From: Lysobacterales bacterium
Lineage (GTDB): Bacteria; Pseudomonadota; Gammaproteobacteria; Xanthomonadales; SZUA-5
DNA: 50,534 bases
NCBI GenBank assembly: GCA_022841325.1
Contig: JALHRS010000040.1
Location: forward strand, 1-50,534
Direction: 5' to 3'
The position numbers and the translations under genes are program-made. A model generated the notes under the pieces. The model did not search any database. It had not been told where the DNA came from and saw nothing but the letters and a program-made list of their open reading frames with translations. The first letter of the stretch is position 1, and the number at the start of each line of letters is the position of its first letter. This document shows positions 39,315-48,065 of the stretch, piece by piece.

Positions 39315-41924
39315 ATGACACACCAACCTGGCGCAACCCTCACACCCTCGCCTTCAGCAGTCCCCGCACGAGTGCCCGGGGGCCTGCGAGCAGTGCTTCT
39401 TGCCGTGTTCGCGCTGCCGCTGACGGCGGTCGCAGGCATCGACTTCTTCGACGACTTCGGCAATGGCGCGCGCCTGCCGTGGGGCAACGAGCGCGGCGCG
39501 TGGACGGTGGTCGACGGCCAGTATTCGGCGTCGCAGCCGCAGAACCTGCCGCCGACAGCCGCCCTGCTACCCTGGGTGGTTGGCGACTTCGAGCTCACCG
39601 TCGACGTGATCGATCCGGTGGACGGTGGCATCTGGCTGCGCGCCGGCGCCGGCGCGACCCGCGGCGTGCTGCTGGTCGTGAAGCCCGATACCCTGTACTG
39701 GCATGTGATCGCCGACCCCGTCGCCGGCCCGTACACCCAATACGGGCAGGTCGCGGTGACCCTGCCGCCGACCGGTGCGACGCGCGTTCGCGTGGTGGGC
39801 ACCGGACTGGTGCTGCAAGCCTACCTGGGCGGCAGCGCGACAGCGGCCACCACGCTCGACTTGTCGGCGGTGACCATGCCCAACGGAGCTGAGTACCGCG
39901 TCGGTCGCGTCGGGGTTTACGACAATGCCAGCCCTGGTCAGCGCTTCGACAACCTGCGCCTCGCAGCCACCAGTGCGCCGCCGGAACAGGCAGTTGGCTG
40001 GTGGCCGGCGGAGAATTCCGCGGACGATGCCATCGGCACGGCGGAGGGCAGCGTCGTCGGCAGCGTGTCGTACGCTCCCGGCAAGTCCGGCCAGACCTTC
40101 CGCATGACCGGAAACAGCAGCAACTTCATCGCGATCCCGGACGGCACGACCACCGATCTGCCCGGGCAGTTCACTCTCGAGGCCTGGGTGCGCCCCGGCG
40201 CCGGACTGTCGAACCCGAGCAATGCGTGGGGCATCTTCAGCAAGGCCGGACCGCCGTTTCCGGACGGGCTTTCGTACCAGTTCGTTCTGGTCAACACGGG
40301 CAATGCGGACGGTAACGCACAGTCGCAATTCCGCAGCGCCGCGCAGGGCTGGCCGTCGGCGCAGATCACCGGGGGGCTGGCCGATGTCGGCATCTGGAGC
40401 CATCTCGGCTGGACCTACGACGGCAATGCCACGCGCATCTACGTGGACGGCATTGAACGCGCCGCGGCGGCGATCGGCCCCACCTTGCCGGCCGATGTGG
40501 CCAACGAACTGCGGCTGAACTGCGACGGCTACAACAGTGTCTGCAGCCCGATCGAGATTGATGAAGCGGTGGTTTACCACCGCGCACTGCCGGCTGCCGA
40601 GATCCGGGCGCGCCATGGGGCGTTGGCGGCGCAGACGGTGCCGCTCCCCTACCGTCAGGACATGGCCGGCACGCTCGACCAGAACTGGAAGGTCCTGAAT
40701 CGGCAGGTGCCGACGCCACTGTTTGTCGCCAGCGGCCAGCTGCGGCTGACCACGACGCCGACCGATCTCTCCGGCGCGTCCAACAACATCGCCAACCTGC
40801 CGCTGGTGCGGCTGCCCGTGCTTGCGGGCGACTTCGCCGTGACCGCCGCGTACCGCTTCGACGCCGCCCCGGATACCTTCCCCCAACAGGCCGGCCTGCT
40901 GATCCTGGACGAGACGCTGGGCTTGCCGGATCAGGACAACTACGTGCGCAACAGCTATGTGGTCGAGCCGGCGCGCCGCTTCCAGGCCGTCTACGACGTC
41001 GCCGGCGTACCGGGCCCAGTGCCGAATGGGCCGCTGGTCGACATCGCGGCGGAGACGCCGTACTGGCAGCGCATCGAGCGCATCGGCGCCGACTATCAGT
41101 TCAGCTGGAGTCCCGACGGCGAGTACTGGCAACCATTCTGGGCGGTCACGGCGAGCGCCGCGCCGCGCTATGCGGGGCTGTTCGCGCTGCACGGCTTTGC
41201 CGGGCCGCCGGCAGCGACCTTCGATGCGATCAGCTTCGACCTGTCTGCGACTTGCGTTGCGCCACCGGCTGGTCTGGTCTCGCACTGGCGGCTCTCGGAC
41301 ACCAATGACGTCTCCGGACTGAATCCGCTCACGGCCGTCGGCGCGCCGGGTTTCACCCCCGCCCGTATCGGTCGCGGTGTGTCTCTGGACGGCACCAGCC
41401 AGCATCTTTCGGTGCCGACGCCGCTGGGGCTGCCACTGGGAAATCAGGCACGCACGATCGCCCTGTGGGCGAAAACGCCGCGCAATCTGCTGGTCACTAC
41501 CGACGCGGGCATTTTCCAGTATGGGAGCACTGAAACCGGGCGCGTGTTCGGTCTGATCACCTCGCTGAATGCGCCGGGTGTCCTGTACTTCTACGGCTCA
41601 TCCCGCGACGTTGCGGGAAGCACTGTGCTTGCCCCGGACACCTGGTACCACCTCGCAGTCAGCTATGACAGCAGCACCATCCGGCTTTACGTCAACGGTG
41701 CGCAGGACGGTGTAGGCGCAGTCGCGCTGAATACGGTACTGGACGCCAACGGAGTCACCATCGGCCATCGCCCGCTGTGCTGCTACTGGCAAGGCCAGCT
41801 TGACGATGTCCAGGTCTATGCGCGCGCGCTGCCGGAGGCCGAGATCGCCGCGCTCCATCGCGCCGGTGCGGCCGGGCTGTGCCGGGCGGAATCGATCTTC
41901 AGCAACGGCTTCGAGGGGAACTGA
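39315..41924 (+). CDS. Secreted double LamG-domain protein with GFE tail
   Basis: An 869-residue exported protein. ATG 39315 is followed by a long n-region and hydrophobic signal (LRAVLLAVFALPLTAVAG). Residues about 42-215 form a jelly-roll domain (FFDDFGNGARLPWGNERGAW, VVDGQYSASQPQ). A first LamG/concanavalin-like domain follows (about 220-430: VGWWPAENSADDAIGTAEGS, FTLEAWVRPGAG, RIYVDGIERAAA). A third jelly-roll with a DFAVTAAYRF strand spans about 440-635. A second LamG spans about 640-855 (LVSHWRLSDTNDVSGL, IALWAKTPRN, IRLYVNGAQDGVG, LDDVQVYARALPEAEIAALH). It ends C-R-A-E-S-I-F-S-N-G-F-E-G-N. Such domains bind carbohydrate or protein ligands outside the cell. No enzymatic signature. Its upstream region also bounds the FG-GAP remnant. 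Confidence 0.85.
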   Translation: MTHQPGATLTPSPSAVPARVPGGLRAVLLAVFALPLTAVAGIDFFDDFGNGARLPWGNERGAWTVVDGQYSASQPQNLPPTAALLPWVVGDFELTVDVIDPVDGGIWLRAGAGATRGVLLVVKPDTLYWHVIADPVAGPYTQYGQVAVTLPPTGATRVRVVGTGLVLQAYLGGSATAATTLDLSAVTMPNGAEYRVGRVGVYDNASPGQRFDNLRLAATSAPPEQAVGWWPAENSADDAIGTAEGSVVGSVSYAPGKSGQTFRMTGNSSNFIAIPDGTTTDLPGQFTLEAWVRPGAGLSNPSNAWGIFSKAGPPFPDGLSYQFVLVNTGNADGNAQSQFRSAAQGWPSAQITGGLADVGIWSHLGWTYDGNATRIYVDGIERAAAAIGPTLPADVANELRLNCDGYNSVCSPIEIDEAVVYHRALPAAEIRARHGALAAQTVPLPYRQDMAGTLDQNWKVLNRQVPTPLFVASGQLRLTTTPTDLSGASNNIANLPLVRLPVLAGDFAVTAAYRFDAAPDTFPQQAGLLILDETLGLPDQDNYVRNSYVVEPARRFQAVYDVAGVPGPVPNGPLVDIAAETPYWQRIERIGADYQFSWSPDGEYWQPFWAVTASAAPRYAGLFALHGFAGPPAATFDAISFDLSATCVAPPAGLVSHWRLSDTNDVSGLNPLTAVGAPGFTPARIGRGVSLDGTSQHLSVPTPLGLPLGNQARTIALWAKTPRNLLVTTDAGIFQYGSTETGRVFGLITSLNAPGVLYFYGSSRDVAGSTVLAPDTWYHLAVSYDSSTIRLYVNGAQDGVGAVALNTVLDANGVTIGHRPLCCYWQGQLDDVQVYARALPEAEIAALHRAGAAGLCRAESIFSNGFEGN

Positions 41925-41945
41925 CATGGGCACGCATCTACGTCG

Positions 41946-42338
41946 ATGGGTTGCCCGTGGCTCGCCGGGGACGGCGGCAATGGACACTTTTATCGAGTGG
42001 TTCCGTTTGCGTCGGCCATCCGCTGGACCGATGCGCGCAGCGCCGCTACCGACCTCGCTGGCAATCTGGCGACACTGACCAGCGCCGGCGAAAACACCTT
42101 TGTCCACGGCTTGCTGGCTGACGAACGCTACTGGAGGATTGTCGGCGGGCAATCGTTCGGCCCGTGGATCGGGGCGACCGACGAGGTCGACGAGGGCAAC
42201 TTCAGCTGGGTCAGCGGCGAACCCTGGGGCTACACGGCGTGGGCCGCGGGGCAAGCTGACAACGGCGGCAACGACTACGACTTCCTGGCCGTGCGCGTCA
42301 TTGCCGACGACCGCATCTTTCGCAACGGCTTCGAGTGA
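41946..42338 (+). CDS. C-type-lectin-domain fragment with GFE tail
   Basis: About 130 residues from ATG 41946, 21 bases after the LamG gene. The core is a C-type lectin-like domain: GNGHFYRVVPFASAIRWTDA, RSAATDLAGNLATLTSAGEN, FGPWIGATDEVDEGNFSWVS and GEPWGYTAWAAGQADNGGND. The usual end of the domain (W-N-D and final cysteine-bearing strand) is missing; after DFLAVRV it goes straight into I-A-D-D-R-I-F-R-N-G-F-E. There is no signal peptide, and the bases upstream (41930-41965) read in another frame as WARIYVDGLPVA, a LamG-like strand. The gene looks like a 5'-truncated, spliced-together relic that kept its secretion tail; expression is doubtful. Confidence 0.6.
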   Translation: MGCPWLAGDGGNGHFYRVVPFASAIRWTDARSAATDLAGNLATLTSAGENTFVHGLLADERYWRIVGGQSFGPWIGATDEVDEGNFSWVSGEPWGYTAWAAGQADNGGNDYDFLAVRVIADDRIFRNGFE

Positions 42339-42489
42339 GTGCCCCGGGTCGGCGATTCTGTAGGGGACTTCTGGACACCCGCGCCGCCCCCGGGGCGCGG
42401 GGGAGCGGCATCGATTTTCTGGGTGTCCCGAATCCATCTCCGTCCGACAAGCGCCCCCGGACCGGCTACACGCGCCCTGATCGCCCTGC

Positions 42490-44160
42490 TCAACATCCAC
42501 AGCCGTAGCCGAAACTGTCGGTGCCCAGAATTTTCCAGCGGCCGTTGATGTTGGCCAGCACCAGCCGGTACCAGGCGTCGTCGGTCGTGGTTTCGTCCAT
42601 ATGTCCGGGACCACGGCCGGTGCCTTCCCAGACCAGGAGGTCGGGGTGGCCATCGTGGTCGACATCGAAGGCGAATTCGCTGCCGTGGACAAAACCGGTG
42701 GCTGAGCGATCCATCGGGTATGCGCGCAGGCTGACCAGCGCGCGGTCGTGCGGAAGTGCGGTCGGTACGATGAACTCATACAGGCTGCCGGGCCGGCGGG
42801 GTGCCGAGCTGCGGGCTTGTTCGCTGAATTCGGCATCACCGAAATAGCCCCAGATCGCTGCGTCGGAGGCACCGAAGCGGAATCCTGGCTCCCAGCCGTT
42901 GCACATGGGCTCGTCGGTGTCGCGCCACAGGGTTTCGCTGCTGCGGGCATGGGTGGCTTCGCTGTCCAGATGCCCATCGCGATACAGACGCACCCTCTGC
43001 ACGGCACGCACCAGTACCTGGGTGCGACTGAGCATGTCGTACAGGCCTGGCGTGCCGTAGTCCTCGTCAGCGCCCGGCACGGGCCGTGGCTTGGTGAGCC
43101 AGCGGTGGATGATGCCGAAGCGGCCACTGAGGGCCTGGGCCGAATCCGGCGCCGCCACTTCCTGCTCGCTCCTGAACCAGGAAGGCACGGCGGCCGGGAA
43201 TTCCAGCGCTTCAACCAGACCGTACACCGGGCCTTTGCCTTCCAGGTCATCGAAAGATCCGCCCCATAGTCCCAGCCACGAGGGCCAGTTGGACGTCAGG
43301 ATCTGTCGTCGCAGGCGATCGAACTCCACGGTCGTTTCCGCTCCCGGGGCGTCTGCCGAGGTCGGTGAGTTCCGACTCGCGGCGGCCAGTGCCTTCATCT
43401 CTGTCCAGTCCGGCAGCGCCGGCGGCGCGGGTGCAAACAGTCCCTTGGCCAGTTCCGCTTTCATCTGCTCGAGGTCTTGGTCACGCGGCCAGCGCTCACC
43501 GACCGGGGCCTCGCGATGTCGATCGGCCAGCGCCTGGGCGTGGATTTCCAGTCGCTCCCAGCTGGGTCGTATCCAGAAGGCACGCACCGGATCGAAGCGC
43601 GGATTGGGCTCGCCATTCCCCTGGAATTGGCTGACCAAGGCGTTCTCGTCCTCGGGGCCTTCGGCCAGATAGCGACAAGCCACGAATCCGCGCCCGACCC
43701 GTTCCGAGCGGACCTCGCAGTAGTCACCGGTGCTGTCTGCGGACAGCAGTTGCACCGGTGTATTGAAGCCGAGGCGGCCAAGCACGGTGGCGTCGGCCCG
43801 GGCCTGGCTGCGCAGTCGCAGGTTGGCGGTACTGACCCAGCGGCTGCTGGCGTTGCTGGTGGACTCGGCAGCGGGTACCGATGCCAGCGGTTTTGCATCC
43901 AGGGTCTCGCAGCGGACGTAGCCAAAGAGGCCCGTGCTCTCGATCAGGCAGTAGTCCGAGTCGGGCATTCGCCACCTGAACGCCACTTCGGTGCCGCGCA
44001 AGAGCGCCGTCGTCGGCAGGGCCTGCGCGTCGGGGTTCGGCAACAGGCCGGTGTCGGCGTTGAGCCACCGCTCGGCAGACCCGGCCACGGCCGTTCCCCA
44101 TGCGGACATCATCAGCAGGGCCATCATCGAGTGGAAGCGTTTTGAGTTCGGGTTGTGCAT
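42490..44160 (-). CDS. Exported protein with two SH3b-like domains
   Basis: A 556-residue protein with an N-terminal signal (FHSMMALLMMSAWGTAVAGS). Two SH3b-like units follow: about residues 30-90 (ALLRGTEVAFRWRMPDSDYC, LIESTGLFGYVRCETL) and 108-170 (STANLRLRSQARADATVLGR, VQLLSADSTGDYCEVRSE, GRGFVACRYLA). Bacterial SH3 domains of this kind bind peptidoglycan or target periplasmic proteins. The large middle part (180-480) has no domain I recognise. Near the end, FDVDHDGHPDLLVWEGTG is an FG-GAP-like calcium loop, and the protein finishes with a cysteine pair (GYGCGC). It has no GFE tail. It converges with the lectin fragment across a 150-base gap. Confidence 0.7.
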   Translation of the reverse strand: MHNPNSKRFHSMMALLMMSAWGTAVAGSAERWLNADTGLLPNPDAQALPTTALLRGTEVAFRWRMPDSDYCLIESTGLFGYVRCETLDAKPLASVPAAESTSNASSRWVSTANLRLRSQARADATVLGRLGFNTPVQLLSADSTGDYCEVRSERVGRGFVACRYLAEGPEDENALVSQFQGNGEPNPRFDPVRAFWIRPSWERLEIHAQALADRHREAPVGERWPRDQDLEQMKAELAKGLFAPAPPALPDWTEMKALAAASRNSPTSADAPGAETTVEFDRLRRQILTSNWPSWLGLWGGSFDDLEGKGPVYGLVEALEFPAAVPSWFRSEQEVAAPDSAQALSGRFGIIHRWLTKPRPVPGADEDYGTPGLYDMLSRTQVLVRAVQRVRLYRDGHLDSEATHARSSETLWRDTDEPMCNGWEPGFRFGASDAAIWGYFGDAEFSEQARSSAPRRPGSLYEFIVPTALPHDRALVSLRAYPMDRSATGFVHGSEFAFDVDHDGHPDLLVWEGTGRGPGHMDETTTDDAWYRLVLANINGRWKILGTDSFGYGCGC

Positions 44161-44260
44161 GAGGCAGTTCCACTGCGGCCGACGACATCAGACTGGCCTA
44201 CGCTGCGGGCAATCGGCAGGCGCAGCGCGGGCAGATTATTGAAATGTGCGGGCGCCAGCG

Positions 44261-44368
44261 AGTAGCGAGTAGCCCGGGTCAGCGCAGCGCACCCGGGACA
44301 TGGGTCTCCCAGCAAGTAGCAAGTAGCCCGGGTCAGCGCAGCCCACCCGGGACATGGGTTTCGCAGAC
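44261..44368. repeat. Two tandem 54-bp REP-like hairpin units
   Basis: Two copies with a 54-base period. Each holds GTAGCCCGGGTCAGCGCAG and the inverted arm CACCCGGG, so CCCGGGT/ACCCGGG can form a stem (44273-44297 and 44327-44351), followed by ACATGGGT. The copies differ mainly in the loop (CAGCGCACC against CAGCCCACC). They lie in the 333-base divergent gap between the SH3b gene and the small gene at 44494. Hairpins of the GTAGCCCGGGT type are common intergenic repeats in gammaproteobacteria. Confidence 0.8.
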
Positions 44369-44493
44369 GCCGTTTCGGCCAGCGCTGGCGCCCGGACTGC
44401 GCGCGCCAGCGCACGGAGCAATTCGCCGCCGCGGCATAGGCTGCATTCACCGCGACGCGGCAGTCTGCCGCCGGTGGCCTGCTCGGCAGTGCC

Positions 44494-44778
44494 GTGGGCG
44501 AAGCCTTGAATCCCTCTGCCGAAGAACGCTTCTGGAGCGAGGCTTTTGCGACCGAGCCCTACGTCATGGAAGGCTACACGCTGGACGACTATAGACCGGC
44601 CTACCGTCTGGGTTTCGAGGGTTATGGACAGCATCCGGGCAAGACCTTCGAGGACGCCGAATCGCGCCTGCAGGATGATTACGCGGGGGTGCGCGGCAAT
44701 TCCAGGCTGGGTTGGGAGGATGCCCGCCACGCGGCGCGCGCGGCGTGGCAACGACGCGCCCGTGCGCAAGCCGATTGA
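44494..44778 (+). CDS. Small conserved acidic/helical protein, function unknown
   Basis: A 94-residue frame beginning at GTG 44494. Sequence DDYRPAYRLGFEGYGQHPGK, then TFEDAESRLQDDYAGVRGNS and RLGWEDARHAARAAWQRRAR resembles a small conserved protein seen in proteobacterial genomes near stress and membrane genes (pattern Y-R-x-A-Y-x-x-G...R-G-x-S-x-L-x-W-x-x-A...A-A-W). No catalytic residues are evident. Strongly amphipathic, probably a helical dimer. No clear Shine-Dalgarno sequence was seen before the GTG. It precedes the sodium-channel gene by 225 bases. Confidence 0.65.
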   Translation: MGEALNPSAEERFWSEAFATEPYVMEGYTLDDYRPAYRLGFEGYGQHPGKTFEDAESRLQDDYAGVRGNSRLGWEDARHAARAAWQRRARAQAD

Positions 44779-45002
44779 GTCCGGTGGCGGCCGCTCGTTG
44801 AGTTGAAGCCGGGCTCTGGCAGCGGCGGCTGATCGCAGCCGAACACGGCTCTTCGGCCGTTGCGCCAGGGTCCGCGCTGATGGCTTCGGGGCCTGATCCC
44901 CCCGCTGCTGTGGCTGGCGCAGACCCGGTGAGACTGGAGCTTGTTGACTCCAGGTAAAACAAAGAAGAATGCGCGACCTCAACCGCCGCCTCCGACGTCT
45001 CC

Positions 45003-45854
45003 ATGCCGCAATCCTCACCCGTAGCCCCGATGCGCGATCGTCTGCGCGCCTTCATCAACCATCCGCGCATCCAGGCGCTGATCATTGTCCTGATTCTGGT
45101 CAATGCCGTTTTGCTGGGGCTGGAGACCTCGCCGGCGGTGATGGCCGCAGCGGGGACTTTCATCATTCTGCTGGACCGCGCCATTCTGGCCGTGTTCGTG
45201 GTGGAAATCGTGATCCGCCTGTGGGTGTTCCGCGGCGCTTTCTGGCGCGATCCCTGGAGTGTCTTCGACTTTCTGGTGGTGGGCATTGCGCTGGTGCCGG
45301 CTTCCGGCCCGTTCGCGGTGCTGCGCGCGCTGCGGGTATTGCGGGTGATGCGGCTGCTGACCATCGTGCCCTCGATGCGGCGGGTGGTCGGGGCCTTGCT
45401 GGCAGCCATTCCCGGACTGGGGTCGATCGTGCTGATGCTGGGGGTGATCTATTACGTCTTCGCCGTGATCGCGACCAATCTCTTTGCCGCCCAGTACCCG
45501 GACTGGTTCGGACACATCGGCCGCTCGTTGTACACGCTGTTCCAGATCATGACCCTGGAAAGCTGGTCCATGGGTATTTCCCGGCCGGTCATGGAGAGCT
45601 TTCCCTATGCCTGGGCCTTTTTCGTGCCCTTCATCCTGATCGCCACCTTCACCATGCTCAACCTGTTCATCGCCATCATCGTCAACGCCATGCAGAGCTA
45701 CACCGAGACCGAGCATGAGGCGCTGGTCGAGGTGGTGGAGCAGGCCCGCGACCACATCGAAATGGACCTGCACGAGGAAGTGCGCTCGATGCGGACCGAA
45801 ATCCGCGAGTTGAAGGCGCTGCTGATCGACCGGCACGGCGATGCCAGGAGCTGA
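45003..45854 (+). CDS. NaChBac-type voltage-gated sodium channel
   Basis: A 283-residue six-helix channel subunit; four would form a pore. S1-S3 are visible as ALIIVLILVNAVLLGLE, AILAVFVVEIVIRLWVF and SVFDFLVVGIALV. The voltage sensor S4 reads L-R-A-L-R-V-L-R-V-M-R with arginine at every third position. S5 is LGSIVLMLGVIYYVFAVIAT. The selectivity filter is T-L-E-S-W-S-M, identical in form to that of NavAb-type channels, and S6 is ILIATFTMLNLFIAIIVNAM. The C-terminus is a coiled coil (EEVRSMRTEIRELKALLIDR), as in tetrameric NavBac proteins. Start could also be ATG 45030. Role: Na+ entry on depolarisation, linked in other bacteria to motility and pH homeostasis. All functional residues present. 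Confidence 0.93.
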   Translation: MPQSSPVAPMRDRLRAFINHPRIQALIIVLILVNAVLLGLETSPAVMAAAGTFIILLDRAILAVFVVEIVIRLWVFRGAFWRDPWSVFDFLVVGIALVPASGPFAVLRALRVLRVMRLLTIVPSMRRVVGALLAAIPGLGSIVLMLGVIYYVFAVIATNLFAAQYPDWFGHIGRSLYTLFQIMTLESWSMGISRPVMESFPYAWAFFVPFILIATFTMLNLFIAIIVNAMQSYTETEHEALVEVVEQARDHIEMDLHEEVRSMRTEIRELKALLIDRHGDARS

Positions 45855-45888
45855 GGCTGGCTCCCGGGAGTTCCCGGGGCCCGGCTCA
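45851..45888. terminator. Convergent hairpin covering both stop codons
   Basis: CTGAGGCTGGCTCCCGGGAG (45851-45870) pairs with TTCCCGGGGCCCGGCTCAG (45870-45888) apart from about four mismatches. It sits in the 31-base gap of the convergent channel and regulator genes and includes both stop codons. Very stable, but without a T-run, so it may act as a bidirectional roadblock rather than a classical intrinsic terminator. Confidence 0.55.
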
Positions 45889-47829
45889 GTCCTGCAGGTT
45901 GATGGCGGTCAGAAGCTGCAGATAGCGCGGATCGTCGCGCAGCTTGCCCAGCAGCGGATCGAATTTCAGATAGGCGGCACTGCTGTCGCCGCCGCGGATG
46001 GCGCGCTCGATCCAGTGGACGGCCTGGTCGAGCTCGCCGCGCCAGGCATAGGCCGCGCCCACCCAGTAGCCATCGGCGATGGCAAACTGGTCGATGAGCT
46101 TGTTCAGCGCGATATCCGAGGCCGCGCGGTCGCCACGTTCATGCTGGGCGATCACCGTGCCGAGCAGACGGAACAGCGTGGACGAGAATTCGAGGCGGCG
46201 CAGGGCCGCGTCGGGCTGGCGCTCGAAGATGTCGCATAGCGCCAGATAGAAGTTGCTGTGTGGATTCTCCGGCAGATCTTCCAGCTGCAGCATCAGCACC
46301 GCTCGTGCGCGCCGGGTATCGCCCTTGGCCAGATAGTGCCAACCCTGATTGCGACGGGCGCCGGATGCCGGATCGAGGGCGATCGCCCGTGCGCCGACGG
46401 CGATGGCCTCGTCGATGCGGCCCAGCGAGGCCAGCAAACGGGCCTTCCAGACCAGCAGCGCGGGCGACTCGCCTCCGGGCGTGCGCGCAGCGGCCGCTTC
46501 GATGTCGGCCCAGGCGCCGGCGGTGTCGAAGAAGTACAGGAAACGCATTTCCGAGCGCAGCAGATAGTTCAAGGGATCGTCCGGCGCCAGGGCGATGCCG
46601 CGGTCCATGCCGGCGATCGCACGCACGCGCCCGGCGACCAGTTCTTCAGTCGTGTCGGCGTAATAGCCGCTGCCGCCGAGGATGCCGCCCAGCATCAGCC
46701 AGGCGTCGGCGTAGTCCGGATCCAGTTCCAGCGCCTGCTCCAGCACGGCGATGGTGCGGCGCTGGCTGTTGGGATCGTTGTTGCCACCGAACAGCGTTGC
46801 CGCGCGCATGAAGGTGCGATGGGCATCCTCGTTGGTGGTGCCCAGACCACGCCGCGAATCGCCTCCCCAGCGTTGCGGCTGGTTGCCGATGCTGGCGAAC
46901 AGCGCAGTCACCAGATCCTGCAGCAGCAGGGACTGATCGTAGGGCGCGCGCTCGAAGGACTTCGACCAGCCGGCGATGCGGCCACTGCTGTCGTGCAGAC
47001 GCAGCACCACCCGCAAGCGGTCATCGACATGCGACAACTCGCCGTCGACGATCAGGTTGGCGCCGAGCTCGCGTGCGATCTCGCCGGGATCGCGGTGGTC
47101 GCCGAGGTAGGCCTGGGATTCGGCGCGATTGACGATGCGCAGCGCAGGCATGCGCTGCAACTGGTCGCGCAGGTAGTTCGAGTATCCGTTGGCGAGCAGG
47201 CCGAGCGAAGCCGCAGGACTGAGATCGCGCAAGGGCAGCACGGCGATGACATCCACACCCGGCGCGGCAGCGGGCGTGCTGGCGGGTGGCGTGTCCGCTA
47301 TCGGGCGCGAGGCGGACCAGGCAAGAACCACAACCATGGCCAGCAACAGCGACAGCATGGCCGGCATCCACGGGAAGCGGCGCCTGTCAGGCAGCGCCGC
47401 GGCACCGGAGTCGGCGCTGGCGAGGCCTGCCGGCGGCTGCCAGAGCGCTTCAGGCACCGCGGCGAGGCGATATCCATAGCCGTGCACCGACTGGATCAGT
47501 TCAGCCTGCTCGTCGCCCAGCACTTGCCGCAGCTTGCCGATGGCCTTGGCCAGGGAGTTTTCGGACACCACCCGACCCGGCCAGCCGATCCGCAGCAGCT
47601 CGTCCTTGCCCAGGGTGCGGCCGGCGTTCTCGACCAGATGGCGGAGCAAGGCAAACCCGCTGCGCTCGAGCGCCAGCTTGCGCCCCGCGCGTGACACCTG
47701 CGCCAGATGCCTGTCGATCTCGATGTCGCTGATGCGCCAGCCGCGGCTCTCGCCCTTCGTCAGCGCCGGATCCGGCCAGGGCTGCTCTGGGAGCAACATG
47801 CGCAAGTCCCTGTTTTTTAGGCTGTTCAT
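45886..47829 (-). CDS. CadC-like winged-helix transcription regulator with TPR domain
   Basis: A 647-residue one-component regulator. Residues about 33-128 form an OmpR/CadC-type winged helix (FALLRHLVENAGRTLGKDEL, ENSLAKAIGKLRQVLGDEQA, ELIQSVHGYGYRLA). One membrane span near residue 155-172 (MLSLLLAMVVVLAWSAS). The periplasmic part starts with a TolB/adenylate-cyclase-associated-type domain (VDVIAVLPLRDLSPAASLGL, LGANLIVDGELSHVDDRLRV). TPR repeats follow (AVLEQALELDPDYADAWLML, ARLLASLGRIDEAIAVGARA, ALDPASGARRNQGWHYLAKG). It would bind DNA while anchored in the membrane and sense an envelope condition. Target unknown; nearest divergent gene is ppk2, 236 bases away. An alternative start is ATG 47800. 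Confidence 0.88.
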   Translation of the reverse strand: MNSLKNRDLRMLLPEQPWPDPALTKGESRGWRISDIEIDRHLAQVSRAGRKLALERSGFALLRHLVENAGRTLGKDELLRIGWPGRVVSENSLAKAIGKLRQVLGDEQAELIQSVHGYGYRLAAVPEALWQPPAGLASADSGAAALPDRRRFPWMPAMLSLLLAMVVVLAWSASRPIADTPPASTPAAAPGVDVIAVLPLRDLSPAASLGLLANGYSNYLRDQLQRMPALRIVNRAESQAYLGDHRDPGEIARELGANLIVDGELSHVDDRLRVVLRLHDSSGRIAGWSKSFERAPYDQSLLLQDLVTALFASIGNQPQRWGGDSRRGLGTTNEDAHRTFMRAATLFGGNNDPNSQRRTIAVLEQALELDPDYADAWLMLGGILGGSGYYADTTEELVAGRVRAIAGMDRGIALAPDDPLNYLLRSEMRFLYFFDTAGAWADIEAAAARTPGGESPALLVWKARLLASLGRIDEAIAVGARAIALDPASGARRNQGWHYLAKGDTRRARAVLMLQLEDLPENPHSNFYLALCDIFERQPDAALRRLEFSSTLFRLLGTVIAQHERGDRAASDIALNKLIDQFAIADGYWVGAAYAWRGELDQAVHWIERAIRGGDSSAAYLKFDPLLGKLRDDPRYLQLLTAINLQD

Positions 47830-48065
47830 AAGCTATCAGAAGATTTCAGCATTTGGCTATTGGCGGCCAGGAGCGCAAAGGCAAAAGATTGGGCATCCAC
47901 CCACCGAGGACGTCCAGCCGTGTCCAGAACCACCCTTCGATTGCTGGTCCTGCTGCTGCGACGCAGGCCAGGTGAACCTGAGCTGCGCCGATTTGATCCT
48001 CATCAAGTACCGGACGTGACATCCGGCGCCCAATGCGGGTTTGCCTGAATCAGTCTGGAGGTCCC

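Noticed and set aside
46258..47694. Plus-strand frame of 478 codons over the winged-helix/TPR gene
   Set aside because: Shadow of a recognised regulator.
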